NCBI GenBank assembly: GCA_017468985.1
Contig: JAFUHF010000072.1
Span: forward strand, 1 to 40,625
Source: Bacteroidaceae bacterium
GTDB taxonomy: Bacteria; Bacteroidota; Bacteroidia; Bacteroidales; Bacteroidaceae
Reading direction: 5' to 3'
Length of the DNA stretch: 40,625 bases
In this document: positions 8,681 to 17,943 of the stretch, in pieces
Position numbering within the stretch: the first letter of the stretch is position 1
How the letters are laid out: every line of letters begins with the position of its first letter
The notes under the pieces: model-generated
Told to the model about the DNA's origin: nothing
What the model saw: the letters and a program-made list of their open reading frames with translations, nothing else
Databases searched by the model: none
Made by a program: the position numbers and the translations under genes

Positions 8681-9313
8681 ATGGGATTAATATCGGATTT
8701 ATTTAATAGGAATAATTCTCATAGAGAAAAGAGCGGAGGAGTAGAAGACTTCATGACGCTCATAAGGGTTTATTATCAGGCTGCTATTGCTCAGAAGTTA
8801 GGAATTAACAATTTAGCCGCCTTGCCTGACCTAAGAATATTCAAGCAAACTCTGCATGTTCAAACAATTAATAATCGTTTGGGATTAGGAGAAAAGAACC
8901 GATGCAAAAAAATGCTCAATGAAATCTATGGCATTTCGGAAGACTTCTTCAAAGAAATTGATGACAGTATTAAACGCAATTGCAAGCAATTGCAAGATGT
9001 ACAGCCCTTTCTTTACTTGTTTCAGGGATTTAGTCAGGACTTTCTGATGCTTCTTTCCAATACCCTGCAATGGAAGCTTCGTATCCCCTCTATTTTCAAA
9101 AAGACACTCTACTCTACAATTGCAACGGGAATTAATGATTTGTTGACAAAAGACAAGTGGAAAGACGATGCAACCAGAAAAGCAGCGTTTTCTCTCAGAA
9201 CGTATCAAAAAAGATTAGGCTATAGTTCACAATGGATGACTGAATATGCGTATCACATCATTCTATTAGCAAAGAAAGAGCCTAAGCCAAAAGACAACGA
9301 ATCTAAGAAATAG
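8681..9313 (+). CDS. Conserved hypothetical protein, first gene of the zapA-rny operon
   Basis: The 210-residue protein has no signal peptide or clear membrane segment and no motif I can name. It looks mainly helical, with a charged Lys/Glu-rich C-terminal tail (KKEPKPKDNESKK). Composition and codon use match its neighbours, and a TAACTTTG promoter box precedes it. Its stop is 25 bases before a coiled-coil gene, then zapA and RNase Y, so an association with cell division or the membrane RNA-decay machinery is possible from context only. It is probably a Bacteroidales-restricted family. Confidence 0.7.
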   Translation: MGLISDLFNRNNSHREKSGGVEDFMTLIRVYYQAAIAQKLGINNLAALPDLRIFKQTLHVQTINNRLGLGEKNRCKKMLNEIYGISEDFFKEIDDSIKRNCKQLQDVQPFLYLFQGFSQDFLMLLSNTLQWKLRIPSIFKKTLYSTIATGINDLLTKDKWKDDATRKAAFSLRTYQKRLGYSSQWMTEYAYHIILLAKKEPKPKDNESKK

Positions 9314-9338
9314 TTCCCTGAAAAAACCTATTTTCTAT

Positions 9339-9608
9339 ATGGGCGAAAGAGATCAATTGATTGAAGAGTTAGGGGTAAAACTTCATATGCTTTCTAAGAA
9401 GTTCATTGACTTAAAACTAAAAGCTGAAAAGTTAGAGCAATCCCAAAAACTTCTTATAGAAGAGAATAAACTTCTTCGTAAGAACATCCGCAACATGAAA
9501 TCTTCAAAAATGTTATCTATAGGCTCACAGGACATTAAGGATACACGAAGGGATCTCACACGACTCATTCATGAAGTTGACCGCTGCATAGCTTTACTCA
9601 GTGTATAA
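9339..9608 (+). CDS. Small coiled-coil protein upstream of ZapA
   Basis: The 89-residue protein is almost wholly a predicted coiled coil: heptad-like Leu/Ile spacing runs from about residue 8 to 50 (LIEELGVKLHMLSKKFIDLK, LLIEENKLLRKNI), and a second helix follows near the C-terminus. It has no signal peptide. Its place 19 bases before zapA suggests a division-associated partner, analogous in size and structure to ZapB-type proteins, but sequence homology to ZapB is not claimed. The upstream unknown gene, this gene, zapA and rny are probably co-transcribed. Confidence 0.7.
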   Translation: MGERDQLIEELGVKLHMLSKKFIDLKLKAEKLEQSQKLLIEENKLLRKNIRNMKSSKMLSIGSQDIKDTRRDLTRLIHEVDRCIALLSV

Positions 9609-9627
9609 TGCAACTCTATATTAAACA

Positions 9628-9909
9628 ATGAAGAACGTATCAGAACAATTTGTTATACAGATCAACATTGGTTCACGTCCCTACTCTATAACGGTCAGCA
9701 GAGACAGCGAACAAATCTATAGAGAAGCAGCACGATTGGTCAATACAAAATTGCAACAATACATTAAAACTTTCCCTGATCAATCAAAAGAAGGCTATAC
9801 TGATATGGTCTTACTTGACATTGCAGTGAACCTCATTCAAGAGCACCAGATTGACCATCGATTAAAAAACTACATTCAGGAACTTGACAACACATTAGAA
9901 ATCAATTAA
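9628..9909 (+). CDS. zapA: Cell division protein ZapA
   Basis: This FtsZ-associated protein promotes bundling of FtsZ filaments at the division ring. The 93-residue protein shows the typical N-terminal FVIQINIGSRPYSITVSRDSEQIYREAARLVN globular head and a C-terminal helix (LLDIAVNLIQ, NYIQELDNTL) for tetramerisation. Length is normal for the family. It sits between the coiled-coil gene and RNase Y with gaps of about 19 bases on each side. Confidence 0.88.
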   Translation: MKNVSEQFVIQINIGSRPYSITVSRDSEQIYREAARLVNTKLQQYIKTFPDQSKEGYTDMVLLDIAVNLIQEHQIDHRLKNYIQELDNTLEIN

Positions 9910-9927
9910 TAGACAATAATATCAAAT

Positions 9928-11460
9928 ATGGAAAATTTAATATTAATCATAGTAGCCCTATTGGGTGGTATCGGAATAGGATTCATATTATTTCGATTTG
10001 TTATCACGGGAAAATACAACCGAATGATGGCAGAAGCAGAAAAGGATGCTTCAGTAATAAAGGAAAAGAAGCTGTTGGAAGTTAAAGAAGAATTTCTTAA
10101 CAAGAAATCTCAATTTGAAAAGGAAACCCAACAGAAAAACAATCAACTACAACAAACAGAAAATAGGCTCAAACAAAGAGAGTTGAGCCTGAATCAACGT
10201 CAGGATGCACTTTCGCACCGTAAAAACGAATTAGACAAACAACAAAGTGCCATTGAAAACCAGCAACAAATCATTTTGCATAAGCAAGAAGAGCTTGACA
10301 AAATGCAATTGAAAGAACGGGAGAAGCTGGAAGCTATTAGCGGACTCTCTGCTGAAGAAGCCAAAGAACGCCTGATCGTTTCCCTCAAAGATGAAGCAAA
10401 GACTAACGCTCAGAGCTACATCAACGAAATCATGGACGAGGCTAAAATGACAGCCAACAAAGAAGCCAAGAAGATTGTAATTCAGACCATACAGAGAGTT
10501 GCAACAGAAACAGCCATAGAAAACAGTGTTACCGTTTTCCATATAGATAACGATGAAGTAAAGGGACGCATCATTGGTAGAGAAGGACGAAATATCCGAG
10601 CATTAGAAGCTGCAACAGGAGTAGAAATCGTTGTAGACGATACTCCCGAAGCCATCGTAATTTCTGCATTCGACCCAGTTCGTCGCGAAATATGTCGTTT
10701 GGCTCTTCATCAACTTATCACTGACGGAAGAATTCATCCGGCACGTATTGAAGAAGTAGTAGCAAAAGTTAAGCGACAGGTTGATGAAGAAGTACTTGAA
10801 ACAGGAAAGCGTACTGCCATTGACTTGGGCATTCATGGCCTGCATTCAGAGTTAATCAGAATCATCGGCAAGATGAAATATCGTTCTTCTTATGGTCAGA
10901 ACCTTTTGCAACATGCAAGAGAAACGGCCAATCTGTGCGGCATTATGGCAGCAGAACTCGGTTTGAATCCCAAGAAAGCAAAACGAGCTGGCTTGCTACA
11001 TGACATTGGTAAGGTGCCTGACGAAGAAACAGAATTGTCACACGCCATATACGGGGCTAAGTTAGCCGAGCTATATAAAGAGAAACCAGACATCTGCAAT
11101 GCCATTGGTGCACATCATGAAGAAATTGAAATGACTTCATTACTGGCCCCCATTGTTCAGATATGCGATGCCATCAGCGGAGCACGTCCAGGAGCTCGTC
11201 GTGAAATCGTGGAAGCCTACATCAAACGCCTCAACGATCTTGAAAACATTGCCATGAGCTATCCAGGTGTAACCAAAACCTATGCTATTCAAGCTGGTCG
11301 CGAATTACGCGTCATCGTTGGTGCAGACAAGATTGATGACAATCAGACTTCCGAACTCAGTGCAGAAATTGCAAAGAAGATCCAGGACGAAATGACTTAT
11401 CCTGGACAAGTCAAGATCACCGTTATACGTGAAGTACGTTCCGTAAACTATGCCAAGTAA
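9928..11460 (+). CDS. rny: Ribonuclease Y
   Basis: This is a membrane-anchored endoribonuclease that starts mRNA decay. The 510-residue protein has one N-terminal membrane helix (about 4-24), a long Lys/Glu/Gln-rich coiled coil (about 30-195), a KH RNA-binding domain with [18 protein letters not shown] (about 200-265) and an HD metal-hydrolase domain with LLHDIGK (His-Asp at 358-359) and GAHHEEIE. Length and domain order are those of the family. It follows zapA by 18 bases. Confidence 0.96.
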   Translation: MENLILIIVALLGGIGIGFILFRFVITGKYNRMMAEAEKDASVIKEKKLLEVKEEFLNKKSQFEKETQQKNNQLQQTENRLKQRELSLNQRQDALSHRKNELDKQQSAIENQQQIILHKQEELDKMQLKEREKLEAISGLSAEEAKERLIVSLKDEAKTNAQSYINEIMDEAKMTANKEAKKIVIQTIQRVATETAIENSVTVFHIDNDEVKGRIIGREGRNIRALEAATGVEIVVDDTPEAIVISAFDPVRREICRLALHQLITDGRIHPARIEEVVAKVKRQVDEEVLETGKRTAIDLGIHGLHSELIRIIGKMKYRSSYGQNLLQHARETANLCGIMAAELGLNPKKAKRAGLLHDIGKVPDEETELSHAIYGAKLAELYKEKPDICNAIGAHHEEIEMTSLLAPIVQICDAISGARPGARREIVEAYIKRLNDLENIAMSYPGVTKTYAIQAGRELRVIVGADKIDDNQTSELSAEIAKKIQDEMTYPGQVKITVIREVRSVNYAK

Positions 11461-11521
11461 CTTCGTTTCGTCAAATTAGGATAAAAACAATATTAAAAAT
11501 CATACCTTATCATCTACTAAA

Positions 11522-12316
11522 ATGAGAGTTATCATACAAAACAACTACGAGGCCATGTCAAAATGGGCCGCAGAACATGTCATTGCACGTATCAATTCTT
11601 TCCGCCCTACAGCAGAACGGCCCTTCGTTCTTGGCCTGCCAACCGGTTCTACGCCCGTAGGCATGTACAAGAACCTCGTCAAAGCTTATAAGGAAGGTCG
11701 AGTAAGCTTTAAGAACGTCGTTACATTCAACATGGACGAATACGTGGGACTCCCCGAGGAACATCCACAAAGCTATCACTACTTCATGAACGACAACTTG
11801 TTCAGCCATGTGGATTGTCCCAAAGAAAACATTCACATTCTCAATGGCAATGCTCCTGACCTTCAGGAAGAATGTGCTAATTACGAAAAACAGATTCAAG
11901 AATTCGGAGGTATTCATCTATTCATCGGCGGCATCGGTCCAGATGGTCACGTTGCTTTCAACGAACCAGGTTCCTCCTTTGCTTCCCGTACGCGTGTTAA
12001 GACCTTAACTTACGACACCCAGGTGGCCAACTCCCGTTTCTTCGACAATGACATCAACCAAGTACCCAAGCTGGCACTCACTGTTGGTGTACAAACTATC
12101 ATGTCGGCCGACGAAGTGCTCATTCTCTGCAACGGACATAACAAAGCTCGCGCTCTGCAGGCCGTAGTAGAAGGTAGCATCACTCAGATGTGGACCATCA
12201 GCAGCCTTCAGCTTCATCGTCATGGCATTGTGGTTTGCGACGAAGCTGCAACCGATGAGCTCAAGGTCAGCACCTACAAGTACTTCAAGGATATTGAGAA
12301 GGACGCTATCCTCTAA
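11522..12316 (+). CDS. nagB: Glucosamine-6-phosphate deaminase
   Basis: The enzyme converts glucosamine 6-phosphate to fructose 6-phosphate and ammonia, feeding amino sugars into glycolysis. Visible active-site residues match the characterised Escherichia coli enzyme: Asp72 in FNMDEYVGL, and Asp141, His143 and Glu148 in [13 protein letters not shown]. The phosphate loop LGLPTGSTP is near residue 38-46. The 264-residue length is normal. The gene lies 61 bases after rny and ends at a bidirectional terminator. No nagA or amino-sugar transporter is adjacent. Confidence 0.95.
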   Translation: MRVIIQNNYEAMSKWAAEHVIARINSFRPTAERPFVLGLPTGSTPVGMYKNLVKAYKEGRVSFKNVVTFNMDEYVGLPEEHPQSYHYFMNDNLFSHVDCPKENIHILNGNAPDLQEECANYEKQIQEFGGIHLFIGGIGPDGHVAFNEPGSSFASRTRVKTLTYDTQVANSRFFDNDINQVPKLALTVGVQTIMSADEVLILCNGHNKARALQAVVEGSITQMWTISSLQLHRHGIVVCDEAATDELKVSTYKYFKDIEKDAIL

Positions 12317-12345
12317 GCACTTCCCTTAGAACATACTTGATATGA

Positions 12346-12385
12346 AAAACTCCCCTCTGTCTTCACAGAAGGGAGTTTTATTATT
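12346..12385. terminator. Bidirectional terminator between nagB and the sugar redox genes
   Basis: AAAACTCCC (12346-12354) pairs with GGGAGTTTT (12371-12379), with a further inner stem TCTGT/ACAGA. T-runs follow on both strands, so it can end nagB from one side and the reverse-strand epimerase-like gene from the other. Confidence 0.85.
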
Positions 12386-12402
12386 CTTTGGAATAATGTC
12401 TG

Positions 12403-13317
12403 CTACACTTCTTCCCACTGGCTGCGCAGTAATTCTACTGCGGCAGTCACTGCAGCTGCACGATCTTCGCTCTGGCATCCGCACTCGAAGGTTACATACT
12501 TGTCATAACCCATTTCTTTCAGTGCGCGGAAACCATCACGGTAGTCATCCTTCTCGCCATCTTCACCAGGCATGCTGCGTCTTCCGCGGCTTGCCATGTG
12601 AACATGCTGCAGATACTTCGTGCCAGCCGACCAGAAAGCGCCATAGTCAGAAGTTTCTTCCTGCATATGCCAGAAGTCACCCATACACTTTACGCCTTCG
12701 CTCTGTGAATCACGAGCTATGGCAGCAGCATCGGCAACCAGACGCATGTAGAAACATTCCTTTCTGTTGAGTGGTTCGAGGATCACCGTTGTACCCTGCG
12801 AAACGGCATACTCGCCGAGTTCATGAAGTTGCTCGCACAAGTAATCGCGTGTTTCCTGAGTATGAGGCTTACAGGGCTTCTGACCATTAAAGGCAGGAAC
12901 CATGACCACACCCGTTGACCCCAGTTCACCAGCAGCTGCTACTATTTCACGCATTGTGGTGTCGAACTGTTCCTTGATTGCCGGGTCATCAGCCAGAATG
13001 AAACCGTCGAAACCGGCACAGATAGCTGCGACCTTTATGGGACGATTCTTGAGGGCTTCCTTAATTTCGCCTACCCTACCGGCCAGTCCACGGCCGCCGG
13101 GTTCGAAACCTACCACTCCGAGTTTCTCCATGAAGTCCAACTTCTCACTCAGGTTTGCACCAGGAGCAATACCTTCTTGGAAGGAGATGTTCAGCGAACC
13201 AGTCTTCTTTTCCTCCTTCTTAGCCTGTGCGGCGCAAGAAGCCGTCAGCGACATTGGGGCTACAGCCAAAGAAGCCACCCCCACTAAGGAACATTGCAGA
13301 AACTGTTTTCTATTCAT
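12403..13317 (-). CDS. Exported sugar phosphate isomerase/epimerase-like TIM-barrel protein
   Basis: The 304-residue protein has an N-terminal hydrophobic export segment ending in a lipobox-like LTASC (Cys28), pointing to a periplasmic lipoprotein. The rest fits the AP-endonuclease-2/xylose-isomerase-like TIM barrel: VVGFEPGGRGL, a metal-ligand Glu in TTVILEPLNRKE, GDFWHMQEE, YLQHVHMASRGRR and VTFECGC. Family members isomerise or epimerise sugars or act on keto-sugar intermediates; the substrate cannot be read here. It is the last gene of a unit with an exported oxidoreductase 23 bases upstream and a cytochrome-SUMF1 fusion before that, which suggests a role in oxidative sugar processing outside the cytoplasm. 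Confidence 0.82.
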   Translation of the reverse strand: MNRKQFLQCSLVGVASLAVAPMSLTASCAAQAKKEEKKTGSLNISFQEGIAPGANLSEKLDFMEKLGVVGFEPGGRGLAGRVGEIKEALKNRPIKVAAICAGFDGFILADDPAIKEQFDTTMREIVAAAGELGSTGVVMVPAFNGQKPCKPHTQETRDYLCEQLHELGEYAVSQGTTVILEPLNRKECFYMRLVADAAAIARDSQSEGVKCMGDFWHMQEETSDYGAFWSAGTKYLQHVHMASRGRRSMPGEDGEKDDYRDGFRALKEMGYDKYVTFECGCQSEDRAAAVTAAVELLRSQWEEV

Positions 13318-13340
13318 AATAATGAAATACGTTAATCGGA

Positions 13341-14705
13341 TTATTCAGCACCGTAAACGCCAGGAACGGGAACGGTGAACTTCGACATATCCATGGGACC
13401 GAGCTCCAGTTTTTCGGGCATGTAGTCCTGCTCCGAAGCGGTGATTTCGTCCCATGTAATGGTCTTACCGGAGTAAGCAGCCTCGCGGCCCATGATACCT
13501 GCAAGGGTGGAGATGCCTGTAGCTTCCGATTCGTCATGGCCTTCGCCCTTACGAATATGATTCACCCAGTCCACATGCTCCAGTACGTAGGGATTGTGCT
13601 GTTTGAATTCTTCGTTGGCCTTATCCTGATCGAACTTCCAGATCACGTTACCTTGCAGATCCTTGATTTCGTGTGTCTCGCTGTTCCAAGAACCCTTGGT
13701 TCCCTGAACGAATTCGCTCACATTGGTGCTGCAACCGTCAATCTGGCGGCTCATGCTGTGAAGGTGAATGCCATTTTCGAACACGAAGTCTACACTGAAG
13801 TTGTCATATTGGTCGCCGGTCTTTCTGCGCTGACGGCTTCCGAAGGCCGTAGCCTTTATGGGGTGCATACCCGTCATCCAGAGGAATACGTCGATGTTGT
13901 GCACATGCTGCTCTACGATATGGTCACCTGAAAGCCACTTCCAGTTCACCCAGTCGCGGATGGTCCATTCCATGTCGCTCCATCCTGGCTGACGCTCGCG
14001 ATACCAAAGCATGCCCTGGTTCCAGTATACGTTACCGCCCGTAATTTCACCGATGATGCCTTCCTGAATCTTTTGGAATGCTTCAACGTAGGGGCGCTGG
14101 TGGCGACGCTGCGTTCCTGTTACCACGCTCAGGCCCTTGGCCACGGCCTGTTTCGATGCGGCCATGATGGTGCGGAATCCCTTAGGATCGGCGGCAATAG
14201 GCTTCTCAAGGAAGGCGTGTACACCCTTCTCTACTGCATATTGGAAATGGTAGGGACGGAACACGGGCGGAGTGGTCAGAATCACCATGTCCACCATGTC
14301 TATCACCTTCTGGTAAGCGTCAAAGCCAATGAAGCAGGCTTCGTCGGGCACCTGCTGTCCGTGCTTCTCGGCCAGCATGTTCTTCACGTTGTTCAGGCGG
14401 TCGGCAAAAACGTCGCCCAATGCTGTCACTACGATGCCGTCGGCTGCTTCGAGCAGGTTCTCAATGGCACCTGATCCACGGCCGCCACAACCTACCAGAC
14501 CTACCTTCAGTTCTCTGCCTTCAATAGCTTTGTCGGGCAGTTCGGGAATGTAGTATTCTCCCGGTTTCTTCAATGGAGTCTGTGCCCCACTCTTCTCTCC
14601 TCCTGCACATGAAGTAAGGATGGACGATGAGCCAATCATTCCCGTAGCACCCAGTGCTGCCGAATAGGTAAAGAAGGCTCTTCTGCTAATCTTGTTCTTT
14701 CCCAT
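13341..14705 (-). CDS. Exported Gfo/Idh/MocA family oxidoreductase (Tat-type signal)
   Basis: The 454-residue protein begins with SRRAFFTYSAALG (Arg8-Arg9), a Tat-like twin-arginine signal, followed by a lipobox-like LTSC (Cys33). Tat export fits an enzyme that folds around NAD(P) in the cytoplasm. The dinucleotide motif is KVGLVGCGGRGSGA (67-80), and the conserved catalytic Lys lies in HAFLEKPIAAD. C-terminal features such as GDHIVEQHVHNIDVFLW carry the active-site His. Family members oxidise or reduce sugars, and exported ones with tightly bound cofactor are known. The neighbours (epimerase-like protein, tetraheme cytochrome fusion) suggest a glycoside or sugar oxidation chain. Substrate unknown. 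Confidence 0.87.
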   Translation of the reverse strand: MGKNKISRRAFFTYSAALGATGMIGSSSILTSCAGGEKSGAQTPLKKPGEYYIPELPDKAIEGRELKVGLVGCGGRGSGAIENLLEAADGIVVTALGDVFADRLNNVKNMLAEKHGQQVPDEACFIGFDAYQKVIDMVDMVILTTPPVFRPYHFQYAVEKGVHAFLEKPIAADPKGFRTIMAASKQAVAKGLSVVTGTQRRHQRPYVEAFQKIQEGIIGEITGGNVYWNQGMLWYRERQPGWSDMEWTIRDWVNWKWLSGDHIVEQHVHNIDVFLWMTGMHPIKATAFGSRQRRKTGDQYDNFSVDFVFENGIHLHSMSRQIDGCSTNVSEFVQGTKGSWNSETHEIKDLQGNVIWKFDQDKANEEFKQHNPYVLEHVDWVNHIRKGEGHDESEATGISTLAGIMGREAAYSGKTITWDEITASEQDYMPEKLELGPMDMSKFTVPVPGVYGAE

Positions 14706-14739
14706 GATGAATGAGTTTTATTGATTTATGTTATTATGT

Positions 14740-16269
14740 TTAGTTTGTTGCTATTCCTTCTGGCACTTCGCATACCACTCTGAATCCTATGCCCTTGATG
14801 TCTGAATACCACCAGATGCTTTTCGGATTCTGCGGATCGGTCTTGAGCCATGCGTTGTGGTCAGTATGGCTGCGTGCAGCACATCTCAATACGGAGGCAT
14901 CGTCCAGATAACTTCCGCCTCTCACTACGTATTCCTCTCCTTCCTGGTTCTTCGGATTCTCGGTGCCGTCTTGCAGCTTGCCGTAAGCCTCGGCGCTGTA
15001 TTTGTCAGCACAGTATTCCATCACGTTGCCCAGCATGTTCTTCAAGCCAAACGGATTGGCCATCACCTTAGAGGGTTCCTGTGTCTTGTCATCGCTGTTG
15101 TTCATGTAGACGATATAACTGCTGATCGTGGTGGTGTCGATGCCGAAGAGCTTCTTCATGAAGCCTTCGTTGGTATACTTCTTGGGGCTTCCGTCGAAGA
15201 AGTAGGGCGTTTCCGTTCCGCCGCGCGCTGCATATTCCCATTCGGCTTCGGTGGGCAGGCGATAGTGCTTGCCGGTCTTGAGCGTCAGCCACTGGCAGAA
15301 GGTCTCGGCGGCATAGTGCGTCATGGTGATAGCCGGCCGGCTGCCCATGCCCCATCCCTGGTCGGGGAATCCGAAGGGCGGCGTGGGGCCTGTCACGGCG
15401 TCGACGTCGGGGCGCGAATTGTTGGCATATACCACGGCTGGAGCCGTGCGGCCTTCCGACATGGTTTCGTTATAGAATGCCCAGTACTGATCCCACGTTA
15501 CTTCTACTTCGGCCATGAAGAAGGGCGAGAGCTTCACCTTGCGCTGCGGCCATTCGTCGGCCTGATGGAAGGGCTCCTTCTCGGGACTACCCATGGTGAA
15601 GGTGCCGCCCGGTATAGCTACCATGCTGATGGTTACGGCCGTTCCGGGTATGGTTTCTGTAAAGTTCTTGAAGTCGGTAATCACGGCTGCAGAGTCATAG
15701 GTCACGCCGGAGCTCACGGCCACGGGGCCTTCCATCTTGCCATGCTTGTAGTTGGGATTGTAGTGGCCGGCGTCCAGGTGGCAGCTGATGCACTGCAGGT
15801 CGAGCTTCTGCTCGTTTTCCTCATAATAGAGGTGGGCCTTCACGCCGTCGTCCGAAATGCCTGAGGGAAACAGGTTGGTGTGACACTTCTTGCACGACTC
15901 GTTGTAGACTATCTTCTGCGCGTTTCCCAGTTCGCCCTTGCGCTCCCAGTTGATGTCTTCCTTGTTCTTGGTGATGTAGGCCCAAATGTCCTTTGCCCCC
16001 ATGCGTGCCTTGGCCATGAAGTGGGCCACGGTGCCCTTGGGCGGCAGGTGGCACGAGGCGCAGTCGGTAGTCACTCCGCTGCTGTTCGAACTGCTATGGT
16101 GCTTTGACTGCTTCCAGGCGGCGTCGGCCTTTTCGTGCATGTGGCACGACATGCACGACTCGTTCTCCGAGGTCTTCTCCCAAACGTGGTCGAAGCTTAC
16201 CATGGCAGCCACTCCTATCACCACGCCTCCTAAAGCTGTTATTAAGATTTTCTTATTTGATTTTGACAT
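14740..16269 (-). CDS. Tetraheme cytochrome c (NapC/NrfH-like) fused to a SUMF1-like domain
   Basis: The 509-residue protein has an N-terminal membrane helix (about 8-24) and four heme c motifs: CMSCH (39-43), CASCH (70-74), CKKCH (126-130) and CISCH (160-164), as in NapC/NirT/NrfH quinol-oxidising cytochromes. From about residue 210 it becomes a SUMF1/formylglycine-generating-enzyme-like domain: MVAIPGGTFTMGSPE, LPTEAEWEYAARGG, GNVMEYCAD, VVRGGSY and GIGFRVVCE. The two copper-binding cysteines expected after RGGS in true formylglycine-generating enzymes are missing (the segment reads LDDASVL), so a non-sulfatase role is likely. The gene heads a unit with an exported oxidoreductase and epimerase. 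Electron exchange with the quinone pool is inference from the heme domain. Confidence 0.87.
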   Translation of the reverse strand: MSKSNKKILITALGGVVIGVAAMVSFDHVWEKTSENESCMSCHMHEKADAAWKQSKHHSSSNSSGVTTDCASCHLPPKGTVAHFMAKARMGAKDIWAYITKNKEDINWERKGELGNAQKIVYNESCKKCHTNLFPSGISDDGVKAHLYYEENEQKLDLQCISCHLDAGHYNPNYKHGKMEGPVAVSSGVTYDSAAVITDFKNFTETIPGTAVTISMVAIPGGTFTMGSPEKEPFHQADEWPQRKVKLSPFFMAEVEVTWDQYWAFYNETMSEGRTAPAVVYANNSRPDVDAVTGPTPPFGFPDQGWGMGSRPAITMTHYAAETFCQWLTLKTGKHYRLPTEAEWEYAARGGTETPYFFDGSPKKYTNEGFMKKLFGIDTTTISSYIVYMNNSDDKTQEPSKVMANPFGLKNMLGNVMEYCADKYSAEAYGKLQDGTENPKNQEGEEYVVRGGSYLDDASVLRCAARSHTDHNAWLKTDPQNPKSIWWYSDIKGIGFRVVCEVPEGIATN

Positions 16270-16318
16270 TTGTCTTTTCTTTATCCGTTAAATCCGACAC
16301 TTTGGTCATTCAACGAAG

Positions 16319-16326
16319 CAAAATTA
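16319..16326 (-). promoter_or_regulatory. Minus-7 box (TAATTTTG) of the cytochrome-oxidoreductase unit
   Basis: On the reverse strand TAATTTTG lies 50 bases before the cytochrome-SUMF1 ATG and just downstream of the previous gene's terminator, so the three genes 16269-12403 probably form their own transcript. Confidence 0.6.
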
Positions 16327-16360
16327 CTAATAATTCAACATGTAGCCAACCCAATAATAG

Positions 16361-16426
16361 AAAAAGTGCCCATAGATTAAGGAGTTTTCACACATAGAGA
16401 TGCACATCTCTCTCATCTATGGGCAC
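16361..16426 (-). terminator. Terminator of the cytoplasmic oxidoreductase gene
   Basis: On the reverse strand, 12-base arms (16426-16415 and 16377-16366, GTGCCCATAGAT and its complement) enclose a smaller AGAGAT/ATCTCT hairpin and are followed by a run of five T. It starts 21 bases after the stop. Confidence 0.8.
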
Positions 16427-16446
16427 CCTGGCCTATGCCGGCCGTG

Positions 16447-17622
16447 CTATTGTTCCACCCAGGGCTGCCACTTCTGGTCCGCCTGGCTACCGGCCCTCAC
16501 GATGGTTTCCACGAACTGCATGCCGCGCACGCCGTCGTCCACGTTCGGGAAGTCGAGCATCTCCTCCGTGGGCTCCTCGCCGGCATCCTTGGCGCGCAGC
16601 GTAAGGCAGAAGTTGCGATAGATGTTTGCAAAGGCCTCTATGAAGCCCTCTGGATGGCCTCCTGGGGTGCGCGTGTTCCACTTGGCGAAGTCTGTGAGGT
16701 AGCCATATCCGTTGCCTATGCACAGCTCCTCAGCCGGACGGTCGTCCCACTTCATTCTGAGCACGTTGGGCTCCATCTGGCGCCACTCCATGCCGGCCAG
16801 TTCGCCATAGACACGCAGGCGGATGTTGTTGGCCTCGCCGGTGGCTATCTGCGTGGCTTGCAGCAGGCCGGGAAATCCCTGGTCGAAGTGAAGGAATGCC
16901 GTGGCGTCGTCGTCGAGCGGACGGCCTGGGGCAATGTGGTTGAGCTCTGCGCAGAGCTCAGTGACACGGGCTCCGGTGACGTATTCCATGAGGTGCCAGG
17001 CGTGGGTTCCAATGTCGCCCACACATCCTCCCTTGCCGGCGGCCTTGGGGTCGTTGCGCCATACGGCGTTATTGCCTCCCTCCAGCTCTATGCGGCGCGT
17101 GAGCCAGCCCTGCGTATATTCCACGTAGGCGCGGCGCACCTTGCCTATCACGCCCTGCTTCACTCTGCGCCTCATTTCCTTCACGGCCGGATAGCCCGTA
17201 TATACGTGGGTCAGGGCCAGCGTGCAGCCCGTCTCCCTCACGGCCTGGCGCAGGCGCAGCGCCTCGTCGAGCGAGAAGGTCATGGGCTTGTCCACCACTA
17301 CGTCGAAACCAGCCATCAGTGCCTCATATGCTGGCTGGAAGTGAAACTTGTTGGGCGTAACAATGGTCACGAAGTCCATCCTTTCGCCTTCGGGCAGCTG
17401 GCGTTCCTTGGCCAGCATTTCTTCCCACGAACTATAGATGCGCCCGTCGGGCACGTAGTAGCTGCGGCCCGAAGAGAGCGATATGTCTGGATTGATGCTG
17501 AAGCATCCGCACACCAGTTCCACCTGCCCTTCCATGAGGGCGGCTCTGCGGTGAATGGCTCCGATGAAGGCATCGCTGCCTCCGCCGAGCATTCCCATTC
17601 TTAGTTTTCTTTGTTTCAACAT
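16447..17622 (-). CDS. Cytoplasmic Gfo/Idh/MocA family oxidoreductase
   Basis: The 391-residue protein has no signal peptide, unlike its exported relative downstream. The N-terminal NAD(P)-binding segment reads RMGMLGGGSDAFIGAIHRRAA; the conserved Lys is in FDVVVDKPMTF; GGCVGDIGTHAWHLMEYV supplies the active-site Asp and His. The family oxidises or reduces sugars and inositols. Its gene has its own promoter box and terminator but sits directly before the exported oxidoreductase unit on the same strand, so a common substrate is plausible: one enzyme outside and one inside the inner membrane. Substrate unknown. Confidence 0.88.
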   Translation of the reverse strand: MLKQRKLRMGMLGGGSDAFIGAIHRRAALMEGQVELVCGCFSINPDISLSSGRSYYVPDGRIYSSWEEMLAKERQLPEGERMDFVTIVTPNKFHFQPAYEALMAGFDVVVDKPMTFSLDEALRLRQAVRETGCTLALTHVYTGYPAVKEMRRRVKQGVIGKVRRAYVEYTQGWLTRRIELEGGNNAVWRNDPKAAGKGGCVGDIGTHAWHLMEYVTGARVTELCAELNHIAPGRPLDDDATAFLHFDQGFPGLLQATQIATGEANNIRLRVYGELAGMEWRQMEPNVLRMKWDDRPAEELCIGNGYGYLTDFAKWNTRTPGGHPEGFIEAFANIYRNFCLTLRAKDAGEEPTEEMLDFPNVDDGVRGMQFVETIVRAGSQADQKWQPWVEQ

Positions 17623-17743
17623 GGCTTTTATTTGTTTTTTCGCGCTGGAATCTTTATGTAGGTTGAGTCAACATTTGGAGAATTCTGTGGCCTATATTAT
17701 AATATGGTATATCTTTATATTCCCGATTTTTGCGGAACGCTCA

Positions 17744-17751
17744 CAAATTTA
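17744..17751 (-). promoter_or_regulatory. Minus-7 box (TAAATTTG) before the cytoplasmic oxidoreductase
   Basis: The reverse strand carries TAAATTTG about 120 bases before the oxidoreductase ATG, implying a leader of about 115 bases. The whole gap 17623-18011 holds no gene. It also contains a CGTAGG...CCTACG inverted repeat (about 17781-17821) of unknown role. Confidence 0.5.
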
Positions 17752-17943
17752 CGCATTAATTGAAAAACAGACCTCATCTGCCGTAGGTTTTTCTGTACAC
17801 CAATCTTCAAAAGCCTACGTCTGCAGCATACCCGTTTTGCCATCTACGGATGCCATTATTCCATAATCTGGAAAAATTTTGAAGAACAGCAAATTTTGTT
17901 AACATCTTTTTATGGTGGTAACATGTGTTAATAAAAATCCTCC

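Noticed and set aside
14740..16269. Sulfatase-maturing formylglycine-generating enzyme
   Set aside because: The two active-site cysteines expected after RGGS are absent and no sulfatase gene is nearby.
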